DNA of 64,000 bases from an uncultured Methanobrevibacter sp. (GTDB taxonomy: Archaea > Methanobacteriota > Methanobacteria > Methanobacteriales > Methanobacteriaceae), in assembly GCF_902770715.1 (NCBI RefSeq), contig NZ_CACXTS010000003.1, forward strand, positions 1 to 64,000, read 5' to 3'. Numbering within the stretch: the stretch's first letter is position 1; every line of letters starts with the position of its first letter. The translations under genes were made by a program, and so were the position numbers. This document shows, in pieces, positions 1 through 8,001 of this stretch. Under the pieces are notes generated by a model. The model had not been told where the DNA came from and searched no databases. It worked only from the letters and a program-made list of their open reading frames with translations.

Positions 1-1
1 A

Positions 2-193
2 CTTGATGATAGGATACCCTTTTGGAGAACTCTTAAAGCGGATGGTGAATTAAATCCAAAATATCCTGGGGGAATTGAATATCAAAAAGAGAAACTATCT
101 TCTGAAGGCCACACCTTTAAAACAAAAGGTCGTAAGAACATCAGATATTTTGTTGAAGACTATGAAAATAAATTATATGATTTAACAATTTAA
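2..193 (+). CDS. MGMT-family / alkyltransferase-like protein, C-terminal part (5' end outside window)
   Basis: The open frame enters from the left edge and ends at a TAA at 191-193, giving 63 C-terminal residues. They contain PFWRTLKADG, then NPKYPGG and a basic tail (TKGRKN), which fits the DNA-binding domain of the O6-alkylguanine-DNA alkyltransferase family. In true alkyltransferases the matching position is PCHR with the acceptor Cys; here it reads PFWR, so this is more likely a non-catalytic alkyltransferase-like lesion-recognition protein. The N-terminal helix-turn-helix is not in the window, so the assignment rests on the tail only. Confidence 0.7.
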   Translation, partial: LDDRIPFWRTLKADGELNPKYPGGIEYQKEKLSSEGHTFKTKGRKNIRYFVEDYENKLYDLTI

Positions 194-366
194 TAAAACT
201 AAAATTTATTAATGTGTTTAAAATGAATGTTTTCTTGTGAAATGTTCTAAACAATAGCTCTTCAAGAAATTTTTTTTCCAACTAGATGATTTCATAAAAA
301 TATAGGCAAGATATAAATAAGTTTTGACTTAAATTAATTTTAGAAGACTATTGCGAAGGTTAAAAT

Positions 367-1191
367 ATGAACAATTTTTGTACTAACTGTGGGGCGAAAA
401 TAAGAAAAGGGGATAATTTTTGCACTCATTGCGGAACTAAAATCGATAAATCTTATATGGTGCAGAATAATCATTTAAACTCAGCATCAGACACCATAGA
501 AAAAAAGAATGCAAAAAAAGAACTTAAACGAGTAGTTGGCAAAAGAATTTTATACAATAAAAATTTTGCTAATGAATTACACATGAAGAGTTTAGATGTC
601 ATCAATACAGGAAAAGCAATCAGGCAACAGGTTGAAAAAGAAATAGACGCCGGTCAAATTAAAATTGGGGGCGTGGAATATAGGGTGAATCAATTAATAC
701 TTGAATACAAAATCAAGAAACAGGAAGAAAATAAAAAATTAAAAATGCTTGATGAACTTTTTGAATCAGAAGAAATCAAATCAGAAATAAGAACAAACAA
801 AATTGACCAAACACATGCAATCTCCATTAAGGATACTGTAAAAAACAAGCTCATTAATGAACAAGCACCTATGAATGATGATGAAATTAAATATTTCATA
901 AAAACAGAAACAGAAAAAGCAATTAATGAATACATAAAAAAAATTAAGGGCATTCAAGAGCAAATAAATAATATACACATTAAAGAAAAGGAAATAAAAC
1001 GTGAAAAAATAAAAGAGAATGAAATGATATCTGGAGGCTATTGTGATTTAAATTGCCAATATTGCTATGAAGAACTATTTGATAGTGGAGGAGGAGTAGT
1101 TGGTGATTTAGATAGCGAAGGGTATACTGAGTATTATTGCCATTTAGGACATTCTATAATCTTGGGACGTTATTGTGAAGATTATAAATAA
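367..1191 (+). CDS. Zinc-ribbon protein with coiled-coil middle and Cys/His C-terminus, function unknown
   Basis: The 274-residue protein begins with a zinc ribbon (CTNC and CTHC, Cys at about 5, 8, 19 and 22). A long Lys/Glu-rich, probably coiled-coil middle follows (about 45-225). It ends in a second Cys/His cluster (CDLNC, CYE, CHLGH, RYC) that could bind another metal. The ATG follows AAGGTTAAAAT, an acceptable ribosome binding site. There is no signal peptide or membrane segment, so it is probably cytoplasmic. It stands alone on the plus strand. I do not recognise the family; a scaffold or nucleic-acid-binding role is only a guess. Confidence 0.75.
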   Translation: MNNFCTNCGAKIRKGDNFCTHCGTKIDKSYMVQNNHLNSASDTIEKKNAKKELKRVVGKRILYNKNFANELHMKSLDVINTGKAIRQQVEKEIDAGQIKIGGVEYRVNQLILEYKIKKQEENKKLKMLDELFESEEIKSEIRTNKIDQTHAISIKDTVKNKLINEQAPMNDDEIKYFIKTETEKAINEYIKKIKGIQEQINNIHIKEKEIKREKIKENEMISGGYCDLNCQYCYEELFDSGGGVVGDLDSEGYTEYYCHLGHSIILGRYCEDYK

Positions 1192-1424
1192 ATTATTATA
1201 ATTGTTTAAACAGTACAAATCCACAATTTAACAAAACTTAAATGATTTATCCTGTTTTTTCTTTTAAAAATCATTTTTCACATTTTAAAAAAGAAGAAAA
1301 AAATAAAATTCAATTAATGAGCATGTCATTATATATTCAAAATGCATGCTTTAACTCTTTTTAAATTAATATTACTATAGTTAACTTCACTAAACTTAAA
1401 TATTTTTAAAAATAATATATTAGC

Positions 1425-1853
1425 ATGACTTTAATGAATAATAATGCCAATATAAAACAGTTTCAATTGATTAGATTCATAAATGAAAATTGCATTGATG
1501 ATCATGTGATTTCAAAGATTTCAATCGTTCTTCGCCGGGACAAAATAGAAGCTCCCTATTTTATGGACACCAAAATCAGACTCTCTTCCTGTGTTGATAT
1601 GGAAGAAAACGGAATTATTCATGCAATGGACATATTAAACCATAACAGAATGTATAATTTGACTGAAGACAAATATGCTGAAATCAAGTCACTCATTACT
1701 GATGCATTTGATGAAGAATCTGACAAGGTAAAAATCTTTAAAAAGGAAAAACAGCTGAAGATAGTTTTAATGTCTAAAAATGATGATGAAATAAGAGCTC
1801 TTTTTAATGAGTATGGTGACCTTTTTGAAAAAATTGACAATCTGATTGATTAG
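1425..1853 (+). CDS. Hypothetical protein, 142 residues
   Basis: An acidic, soluble protein with no motif I recognise and no signal or membrane segment. The first ATG at 1425 has no Shine-Dalgarno sequence but lies about 25-30 bases after an AT-rich TATA-like stretch (around 1396-1405), which would suit a leaderless transcript. A second ATG at 1434 is possible. Codon use matches the neighbours. It is monocistronic, between a zinc-ribbon gene and a tRNA on the other strand. Confidence 0.6.
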   Translation: MTLMNNNANIKQFQLIRFINENCIDDHVISKISIVLRRDKIEAPYFMDTKIRLSSCVDMEENGIIHAMDILNHNRMYNLTEDKYAEIKSLITDAFDEESDKVKIFKKEKQLKIVLMSKNDDEIRALFNEYGDLFEKIDNLID

Positions 1854-1967
1854 GAAATTTTTCATATCATCATTTGTGCATTAATTAATATAATAAATTT
1901 TAATATGTACAAAAAAATTAGTACATATGGAAAAAACAGATATGAAATATTAAAATAAATGGAAAAT

Positions 1968-2043
<76 letters not shown>

Positions 2044-2066
2044 ATGCGATTATTTATAGAAATCAT

Positions 2067-2077
2067 CCTATAAATAG
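2067..2077 (-). promoter_or_regulatory. TATA box of the tRNA-Gln gene
   Basis: On the minus strand CTATTTATAGG lies 24-34 bases upstream of the first tRNA base, the expected distance for an archaeal TATA box when the transcript starts just before the mature 5' end. The same bases can form a small hairpin (CCTAT/ATAGG). Confidence 0.5.
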
Positions 2078-2237
2078 ATAGGGATTGACAAAAATGTTAG
2101 CTTATGATTTCTTTTTTGTTTGATTTTAAAGGAATTTAAGATATTTAGATTCATATTAAACTCATATAAACATTTGAATATCTGTTTAATGCAGAAAATT
2201 ATAGAATAATATAATAATCGAATATAACCGTGATTAG

Positions 2238-2723
2238 ATGATTAGAAAAGCACTGAAAAAGGATTACTCAGAAATACTGAAACTAAATCGGAATGATGTG
2301 GAAATGCTGTCTCCGCTGGACTACAATCTTCTAGGCAAAATGGATGAACTCTCAGAGATATTTCAAGTGATAGAAGAGGACAATAGGGTTATTGCATTTA
2401 TATTGGCATTTAAAGACGGATGCGACTACTGGAGCGACAATTACGGTTGGTTTTTGGACAACTACACCAATTTCATATATATCGACCGCATTGTAATTGA
2501 TGAAAGCTACAGAAAGCGGGGATTGGCTCAAGAGCTCTATGAACATCTTTTTGATTATGCATTGAAGAACAAATATAATCTGGTCTGTGCCGAAATAGAT
2601 ATCGAACCCGAATACAATTGCCCGAGCATCCGTTTTCACGAAAAAATGGGCTTCAGGCAAGTCGGCACAAGAATATCCAAACAGACATTAACAGTTTCCC
2701 TGCAGGTTAAAGAACTCAAATAA
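2238..2723 (+). CDS. GNAT family N-acetyltransferase
   Basis: The 161-residue protein has the GNAT fold. A beta-strand region ends in IDRIVIDESYRKRGLAQELYEHL (about 88-110), which contains the acetyl-CoA pyrophosphate-binding R-x-x-G-x-A loop. The C-terminal motif B is NCPSIRFHEKMGFRQVG. The acceptor substrate cannot be predicted. The ATG follows GTGATTAG. It converges with the HEAT-like repeat gene only three bases downstream, so the two transcripts probably share a termination zone. Confidence 0.85.
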   Translation: MIRKALKKDYSEILKLNRNDVEMLSPLDYNLLGKMDELSEIFQVIEEDNRVIAFILAFKDGCDYWSDNYGWFLDNYTNFIYIDRIVIDESYRKRGLAQELYEHLFDYALKNKYNLVCAEIDIEPEYNCPSIRFHEKMGFRQVGTRISKQTLTVSLQVKELK

Positions 2724-2725
2724 TT

Positions 2726-3412
2726 TCATAATGGTTTGGATATTATGTTGCCACAATCATTACAAACATAATCTATTATACTCCATGCACAATAGCTATA
2801 ACCCGGATTAGGCGCCTTATGGGATTTAACAGTCATATTTTCACTACCGCATTTTTCACAGATAACTTTAGTTAATCTTTCTTCATTTAAATCGATGTCA
2901 TCTAAAACGGACTCATCACTAATCTTTTGAGCAGCTGCACGACGAACATAATCATCCTCATCATTCATAGCAATATCAATTAAGACAGACTCATCACTAA
3001 TCTTTTGAGTAGCAGCACGACGAACATATGAATTTTCATCATTTTTAGCAATATCAATTAAGACAGACTCGTCACTAATCTTTTGAGCCGAAGTTGCACG
3101 AACTAAGAAATCTTCATCATTTTTAGCAATTTCAATTAAAACTGGCTGATCATTAATCTTTTGGGCAGCTTCGTTACGAAAGGGACCTTTACCATTTTTA
3201 ACAATACCTATTAAAAAAGAATCATCATTAATCTTTTCAATCGCTTTTGAAACAATCTTAGAATCAGTGGCATTCATAGCAATATCAGCTAAAATATCCA
3301 TATTACTAATCATTTCAACTGCTTCTAAACGAGCTTGGAAATCTTTATCATTTTTAGCAATATCCCCTAAAACATTCTCATTATCCAAATCATTTCTATC
3401 CATTTCTACCAT
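2726..3412 (-). CDS. HEAT-like (leucine-rich variant) repeat protein with C-terminal zinc ribbon
   Basis: The 228-residue protein consists of about seven units of 25-26 residues with consensus VLIDIAKNDED-VRRAAAQKISDES, followed by a Cys cluster (CEKC, CAW, CNDC) at about 185-222 that probably forms a zinc ribbon. Alpha-solenoids of this kind usually mediate protein-protein contacts. The last complete units are nearly identical at DNA level (78-base period), which suggests recent unit duplication. The ATG at 3412 is preceded by GGGGA with a seven-base spacer. A partner cannot be named. Confidence 0.8.
   Translation of the reverse strand: MVEMDRNDLDNENVLGDIAKNDKDFQARLEAVEMISNMDILADIAMNATDSKIVSKAIEKINDDSFLIGIVKNGKGPFRNEAAQKINDQPVLIEIAKNDEDFLVRATSAQKISDESVLIDIAKNDENSYVRRAATQKISDESVLIDIAMNDEDDYVRRAAAQKISDESVLDDIDLNEERLTKVICEKCGSENMTVKSHKAPNPGYSYCAWSIIDYVCNDCGNIISKPL
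2905..3150 (-). repeat. 78-bp tandem repeat units inside the HEAT-like gene
   Basis: Three consecutive stretches carry almost the same sequence, for example GACAGACTCATCACTAATC in slightly varied form at about 2910, 2983 and 3063. They encode the repeated KISDESVLIDIA motif in frame. Unit number could vary between strains by slippage or recombination without breaking the frame. Confidence 0.7.
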
Positions 3413-3594
3413 ATTTCCATCCCCTAATTTAACAATAATTACAGTTTAAAGTGAATGTTTTTCATTAAAATATTCAATACTCTTAAAAGTTATGCTTTAA
3501 TGAAGTTATGTCTTTAATGTTATTATAATTTTGGTATGTGTTTTTAACGGCTATATCTTTGTTGTTTCAAACTTTAAATTACCTTTCAATCATA

Positions 3595-3665
3595 ATTTAA
3601 AGATGAAAGTGAGAGTTTACATTCGGAAAACTATTTATATGTGCTTTTTAAAAGTAATAAATACG
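3595..3665 (+). promoter_or_regulatory. Conserved promoter/operator element, copy A (upstream of LURP-one-like gene)
   Basis: About 70 bases here closely match 5586-5655. The shared core reads AAGATG-AAGTGAG--TTACATTCG-AAAACTATTTATATG, then a T-run and AAAGTAATAAATA. CTATTTATAT (3631-3640) is a good archaeal TATA box, and the partly palindromic GTGAG..TTTAC just upstream could be the binding site of a shared regulator. Transcription would start near 3662-3668, leaving a leader of about 105 bases before the 3772 start. Confidence 0.6.
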
Positions 3666-3771
3666 TATAATATGTTCTACAAAAATTTAAGGTTGAAAAT
3701 ATCTTAAGGACAACATCATGTATACCCAAAGATAACAAAATAACTATCAATTGAATAATGAAGTGAAAATA

Positions 3772-4245
3772 ATGAAACTCATATTTAAACAGAAACTATT
3801 CTCAATACTTGATTCCTATGATGTTTATAGTGAAAACGGAAATACAGCATATAAAGTTAAAGGACAATTGGCTGTGAAACATAAATTAAAGATATACGAT
3901 CCGCAGGGCAACGAACTCGGAGAAGTCAAAGAAAAACTCATATCAATAACACCAACATTTGATTTGTATGAAAACGGCAAAAAAGTAGGCAGCCTTAAAA
4001 AGAAACTATTCAAGTTACTCGGTTCATCATACAACATAGATTCATTAGGCTGGACTGCAAAAGGAAATTTCGTAGAATGGGACTACAGCATTCATGATTC
4101 CAATGGAAATTTGGTTGCCACACTCGGAAAACAGCTGTTGAACTTGACAGACACATATGTTTTAGACATTGTCAACCCCCAAGATGCATTACATGTTTTA
4201 ATGTTTGTAATTGCAATAGACGCTGAAAAATGCTCAAGAGATTAG
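3772..4245 (+). CDS. LURP-one-related / YxjI-like family protein
   Basis: The 157-residue protein is made of short beta-hairpin repeats of the form YDVYSENGNTAYKVKG, KIYDPQGNELGEVKEK, DLYENGKKVGSLKKK and YSIHDSNGNLVATLGK. This is typical of the LURP-one/Tubby-like beta-barrel family, which has no firmly known biochemical role in prokaryotes. The frame is open back to a TTG at 3751. I place the start at the ATG at 3772 because GAAGTGA lies just before it and the family usually starts at this MKLIFKQK-like sequence. It is transcribed from the element at 3595-3665. Confidence 0.75.
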   Translation: MKLIFKQKLFSILDSYDVYSENGNTAYKVKGQLAVKHKLKIYDPQGNELGEVKEKLISITPTFDLYENGKKVGSLKKKLFKLLGSSYNIDSLGWTAKGNFVEWDYSIHDSNGNLVATLGKQLLNLTDTYVLDIVNPQDALHVLMFVIAIDAEKCSRD

Positions 4246-4280
4246 GACTAAAGATAATGGGGCTAAATCTTAATTTAGTC
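4246..4280 (+). terminator. Inverted repeat after the LURP-one-like gene
   Basis: GACTAAA (4246-4252) pairs with TTTAGTC (4274-4280) across a long loop, directly after the stop codon and between convergent genes. It may act as a terminator or be incidental; the loop of about 21 bases weakens the case. Confidence 0.3.
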
Positions 4281-4323
4281 TCCATAAATATTATTTTTAA
4301 AATATATTTTGAAATTATGTTTT

Positions 4324-5478
4324 TCAATAATTTTCCTTAAAATCTTCAACCAATCTTGAGAATATGGAGATATCTAAAGGAGGATTATCAATTTCTTCTT
4401 TACTGAACCATTTTGCATCAACTATTTCGCTTCCATCCACCTTTATCTCACCTGACTTGTATTTACATGTGCATCCAATCATCAATGAATTTGGAAATGG
4501 CCAGGATTGGCTTGCAAAGTACCGGATATCTTCGACTTCAACACCAACTTCCTCTCTGACTTCTCTTTTGACTGCATCCTCTATAGTTTCTCCAGCTTCC
4601 AAAAATCCTGCAACCAATGTATATCCCATACCTTTGTGATATGAATGCTTTGCCATGAGAAGCTTGTTTTCAATCTCGCCGTTTTCATTTTCTTCGGCTT
4701 TGGTAATTGTAGTTATAATGGAAGGGGATATTCTTGTAAAGCTTTTGAATCCGCATTCGGGACAAATTTTCACTCTTCTTCCAGGCATGGTAACTGTTTT
4801 AGCACCGCATCTTCCACAGAATTGATGGTTGTTTTCCCAATCAATAATTTGTATGGCTCTTCCGCTGATTAAATAGACTTCCTCATTAATTTCAAAAACA
4901 ATGAATAGATTATGAAAAATGATTTCATTTTCATTTGACTTTGGCTTGAGATTCTTAATTTTACTATACTCGTCTCCGCTTTGGTTCATTTCATCAATCT
5001 TAAGATTTTTGATCTTGCCGGATTCAATATTTTTAATAGTCAAATTATGCTCTGCTTCATCATAGAAATCTTCAATCTTAAGTTTTTCAATTTGATTTAA
5101 ATCAGCACTTTCAAAAATATCATTGTCTTTATTCTTTAAAATAAAATCTTCTTCATTAAAGTCTTCATTTAATTCAACGGCAAAACAATCATTATCATAG
5201 AATAATCCGATAAATATCTTGTTTTTAATGTCAACCTCATTAATGTAGATTTTTTCAATATCTGAGATTAGTGGAACTTGATTATTGACTAGCAAAAGCT
5301 TCCTTTGATGGAATATGAAATAATACTTATTTTCCGTGTTTTGAATTTCACCATCAAGATTATAGTTATCGTGAATTTCGACTTTTAATGAATTTTCATC
5401 TTTCATAATTAATGATATGTCTTTTAAAAAATATAATTTATTATAAAAAATGTTGCAAATGTAAACAATTCTTTCCAT
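4324..5478 (-). CDS. nudC: Nudix hydrolase, NADH pyrophosphatase (NudC) type
   Basis: The 384-residue protein has a divergent N-terminal half, then a zinc ribbon (CGRC and CPEC at about 220-245), then a Nudix domain. The Nudix box starts GFLEAGE and continues REVREEVG, so the metal-binding Glu residues are present. It is followed by SQSWPFPNSLM, the array that marks NADH pyrophosphatases (usually SQPWPFPxS); the first Pro is Ser here. Known members hydrolyse NAD(H), and some remove NAD caps from RNA. The first ATG (5478) has no ribosome binding site; another Met is 24 residues in. The N-terminal half is longer than in E. coli NudC. Confidence 0.85.
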   Translation of the reverse strand: MERIVYICNIFYNKLYFLKDISLIMKDENSLKVEIHDNYNLDGEIQNTENKYYFIFHQRKLLLVNNQVPLISDIEKIYINEVDIKNKIFIGLFYDNDCFAVELNEDFNEEDFILKNKDNDIFESADLNQIEKLKIEDFYDEAEHNLTIKNIESGKIKNLKIDEMNQSGDEYSKIKNLKPKSNENEIIFHNLFIVFEINEEVYLISGRAIQIIDWENNHQFCGRCGAKTVTMPGRRVKICPECGFKSFTRISPSIITTITKAEENENGEIENKLLMAKHSYHKGMGYTLVAGFLEAGETIEDAVKREVREEVGVEVEDIRYFASQSWPFPNSLMIGCTCKYKSGEIKVDGSEIVDAKWFSKEEIDNPPLDISIFSRLVEDFKENY

Positions 5479-5585
5479 GATTTAACAGCGAAAAAGGATA
5501 TGCAATTCCCAGCAAAAGTTTTTGTTGAAAAAAAAGCAATATCTATTGTATGCATTAAAATAACTATTTTTAACCTTTAATTTTG

Positions 5586-5655
5586 AATTTTAAGATGCAA
5601 GTGAGTACTTACATTCGAAAAACTATTTATATGATTTTTTTTAAAGTAATAAATA
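5586..5655 (+). promoter_or_regulatory. Conserved promoter/operator element, copy B (upstream of 36-residue protein)
   Basis: This copy matches 3595-3665 over about 70 bases. Here the upstream box is a better palindrome: GTGAGTACTTAC is self-complementary except for one base pair. It is followed by ATTCGAAAAACTATTTATATG, with the TATA box at about 5622-5632. The predicted transcription start is near 5655, about 38 bases before the small ORF at 5693. Two such copies suggest one regulator for two small transcription units. Confidence 0.6.
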
Positions 5656-5692
5656 AGTTTAAAGTGAACTCAAACATTTAAGAGGTGAAACT

Positions 5693-5803
5693 ATGAGTTG
5701 GAGAGGATTTGTAAGAATGTTGAATGAATCAATAGAAATGTGGAACGAATTATACAAGAACGGCAGTGTCAATCCTCAATTGACCAGCCAATATTACGGC
5801 TAA
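5693..5803 (+). CDS. Small protein of 36 residues, unknown function
   Basis: The ATG at 5693 follows a strong Shine-Dalgarno sequence (AGAGGTGAAACT) and the well-formed promoter element at 5586-5655. The peptide starts MSWRGFVRMLNESIEMW and ends QLTSQYYG. It is amphipathic with several aromatic residues, no Cys and no obvious membrane span. Promoter, ribosome binding site and coding-like composition make expression likely. I do not recognise it; a small regulatory or stress protein is a guess based on the shared promoter. Confidence 0.65.
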   Translation: MSWRGFVRMLNESIEMWNELYKNGSVNPQLTSQYYG

Positions 5804-5924
5804 GAGAGTTTAACAAATTATTTTTATTTCATATCATGAGGGCATTTCTCTTTGAAACGAATGCATTAGTGCAATATCAAAAGCTAATGCAAAAACTAAT
5901 ATTGGATTTAAACTAACATATTTC

Positions 5925-6389
5925 ATGAGCAGCATGGATACAATTTACACTGATGAAAAGGATGAAAGATTTCTGGAGCTTGTAGGCGAGCTTGATAGAG
6001 GATATTATGAACGCATTGGTGATGAACTGTCAAAATACGACAGTTACAATGAGTTCAAAGATCCTCATGTCGTCATATTGGCAGTTGATAATGATAATGC
6101 TGTTGCCTGCGCCAGCTATCGTGCTTTTGGCAATGATTCAGTTGAATTTAAAAGAGTCTATGTTAAAAGTGAGTATCGAAAAAGGGGAATTGCCTATAAC
6201 CTCATTAAAGAGCTGGAAAAATCAGCAGTCAAAAGTGATTTCAAATATTCATATATAGTTACCGGAAAGAACAATCAGCCGGCAATAAGATTATATGAAA
6301 AATTAAATTATCATCTGATCGATAATTTTGGGCAATTCAAGGATGATGATGTTGTCGTTTGCATGAAAAAAGAGTTTAAGCTAGAATAA
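5925..6389 (+). CDS. GNAT family N-acetyltransferase
   Basis: The 154-residue protein has the GNAT core. FKRVYVKSEYRKRGIAYNLI (about 76-95) holds the acetyl-CoA-binding R-x-x-G-x-A loop, and NNQPAIRLYEKLNYHLI is motif B. The substrate is unknown. The ATG at 5925 has no clear ribosome binding site. The last nine bases overlap the end of the convergent radical SAM gene. Confidence 0.8.
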   Translation: MSSMDTIYTDEKDERFLELVGELDRGYYERIGDELSKYDSYNEFKDPHVVILAVDNDNAVACASYRAFGNDSVEFKRVYVKSEYRKRGIAYNLIKELEKSAVKSDFKYSYIVTGKNNQPAIRLYEKLNYHLIDNFGQFKDDDVVVCMKKEFKLE

Positions 6390-7241
6390 TCTGGATTGGA
6401 CTGAATTTGATGGGAATTCATATACATAATCGAATATATCCTCCTGTTTATAGAGCATCCCATTCCTTTGGCATCTGTCCTTTATTATTCCTTTTAGTTT
6501 TCTGTTATTTTTGCTGTAAATGAAGTTTGAATCACCAAATTCATCAATATATCTATCCTTTAAACCGGGGAAATTTTCATCAAGCTTTTTATAGAAGTAT
6601 TCGCGATTTCCTTCCCGCAGGGATAAGCCCATTTCCAGGTTCAAAACACCCTTCACGTTTGTATCGATGCAATAATCCAAAATGGAGTTAATGTTCTCCT
6701 CACTGTCATTGATGTGGGGCAATATCGGAGACAGCCAAACGACTGCGGGAATACCGTTTTCATTCAATCTTTCAAGCACTTCAACACGTCTGGATGTTGG
6801 ACAGACATTCGGCTCAATCAACCTGCATAAGTCGTCATCGGCAGTTGTTAATGTAATCTGAACTACGACCTTGCTTTTTTCATTGATCTTTTTAAGCAGA
6901 TCCAAATCCCGAAGAATCAAATCCGATTTTGTAAGGCATGAAAAACCGTATCCATACCTATAAATCACTTCCAAACATTTTCGTACATGCTTTAATCTCT
7001 TTTCAATTGGAACATATGGGTCAGTCATCGCACCGGTCACTACCATGAAAGGCTTGCGTCTGACCAATTCCCTTTTAAGTAATTCAACCGCATTTTCCTT
7101 CACTTCAATATCCTCAAACTTATGGTTTAACTGATAGATGTCACTTCTTGAGTCACAATAGATGCAGCCGTGTGTACATCCCCTATACAAGTTTATGCCA
7201 TAGTCCGAAGTGAAGATTCCTTTGGCCTTTACATAATGCAT
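6381..7241 (-). CDS. SPL-family radical SAM protein
   Basis: The 286-residue protein has RGCTHGCIYC near residue 20, the CxxxCxxC motif that binds the radical SAM iron-sulfur cluster, in the YRGCxHGCxYC context typical of spore photoproduct lyase-like proteins in organisms that do not sporulate. Further barrel elements include VTGAMTDPYVPIE and LTKSDLILRDLDLL. Whether it repairs DNA lesions or modifies another substrate is not known for this subgroup. It is monocistronic. Confidence 0.8.
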   Translation of the reverse strand: MHYVKAKGIFTSDYGINLYRGCTHGCIYCDSRSDIYQLNHKFEDIEVKENAVELLKRELVRRKPFMVVTGAMTDPYVPIEKRLKHVRKCLEVIYRYGYGFSCLTKSDLILRDLDLLKKINEKSKVVVQITLTTADDDLCRLIEPNVCPTSRRVEVLERLNENGIPAVVWLSPILPHINDSEENINSILDYCIDTNVKGVLNLEMGLSLREGNREYFYKKLDENFPGLKDRYIDEFGDSNFIYSKNNRKLKGIIKDRCQRNGMLYKQEDIFDYVYEFPSNSVQSRLF

Positions 7242-7354
7242 GATGTTAGCTTTATGGTTAATGTTATAATAAGATTCCTAAACTATGAAAAAAATTCAAT
7301 TAAAATCTTAAAAAAATAAAAAAAAGTAAAATAGTTTTTTGCAACTATTTAAAA

Positions 7355-7855
7355 TCATTTCATTTTAGCAACGAATAATTGGTTATCGCTGGTTCTAAGT
7401 CCTACTGAATCAACAGTAACGTCAGATGAACCGTCTATTGATGTATAATATGAAGAAGCACCCATCTTTAATGTATCCCCATTAAGGGAAATGTCCGCTC
7501 CTTGGAACAGTTCCACGGTTACCTTGTGATTATCAGAGGACATGTTCATAATAAATGAAGTATTTTTATCCTTTACCGCATCAGCCAACAATTTTTTGTC
7601 TGCATCACTCATTTTTGATGTGTCTATTTCAAAATCAGCTGTAAAATCAACATCATATAACTGTGTAGAAGGTACAGGACTTGAAGTCACTGGACTAGGC
7701 ATGGAATTCTTTGCAGAAACACCATTTATTTGGAAATCTGAGGATGTTATTTTACCCAAATCTATAGGCCCTGACGAACCGGCACAGGCTACACCTAATG
7801 AAATAGACAATACCATTAAAATAATAGATATTGTTAATATTTTATTGAAATTCAT
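7355..7855 (-). CDS. Secreted hypothetical protein
   Basis: The 166-residue protein has an N-terminal signal segment (ILTISIILMVLSISLGVACAG) with a possible cleavage site near ACA-GSS, a Ser/Pro-rich linker (about 50-66), and a beta-rich domain of about 100 residues with an FTADFEIDTSKMSDADKKLL stretch. The ATG follows GGTGGTATT. The Cys just before the likely cleavage site could anchor a lipid, but the lipobox is not convincing. No known family recognised; probably extracellular. Confidence 0.65.
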   Translation of the reverse strand: MNFNKILTISIILMVLSISLGVACAGSSGPIDLGKITSSDFQINGVSAKNSMPSPVTSSPVPSTQLYDVDFTADFEIDTSKMSDADKKLLADAVKDKNTSFIMNMSSDNHKVTVELFQGADISLNGDTLKMGASSYYTSIDGSSDVTVDSVGLRTSDNQLFVAKMK

Positions 7856-8001
7856 AATACCACCATCTTTAATGATAGTATATCAAATTTTATTAATAAA
7901 TGTTTAGGATTTTTACAATCCTGTGAAAAATTTTCAATATAGGACTGAAGATTATTAAGAACTAGATTTAATAAAAAAAAGAAAAAAATGATAAAAATCA
8001 T

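Noticed and set aside
2905-3400. Regularly spaced repeats that could suggest a CRISPR array
   Set aside because: The repeats are 78-base units without unique spacers and code for a repeat protein in frame.
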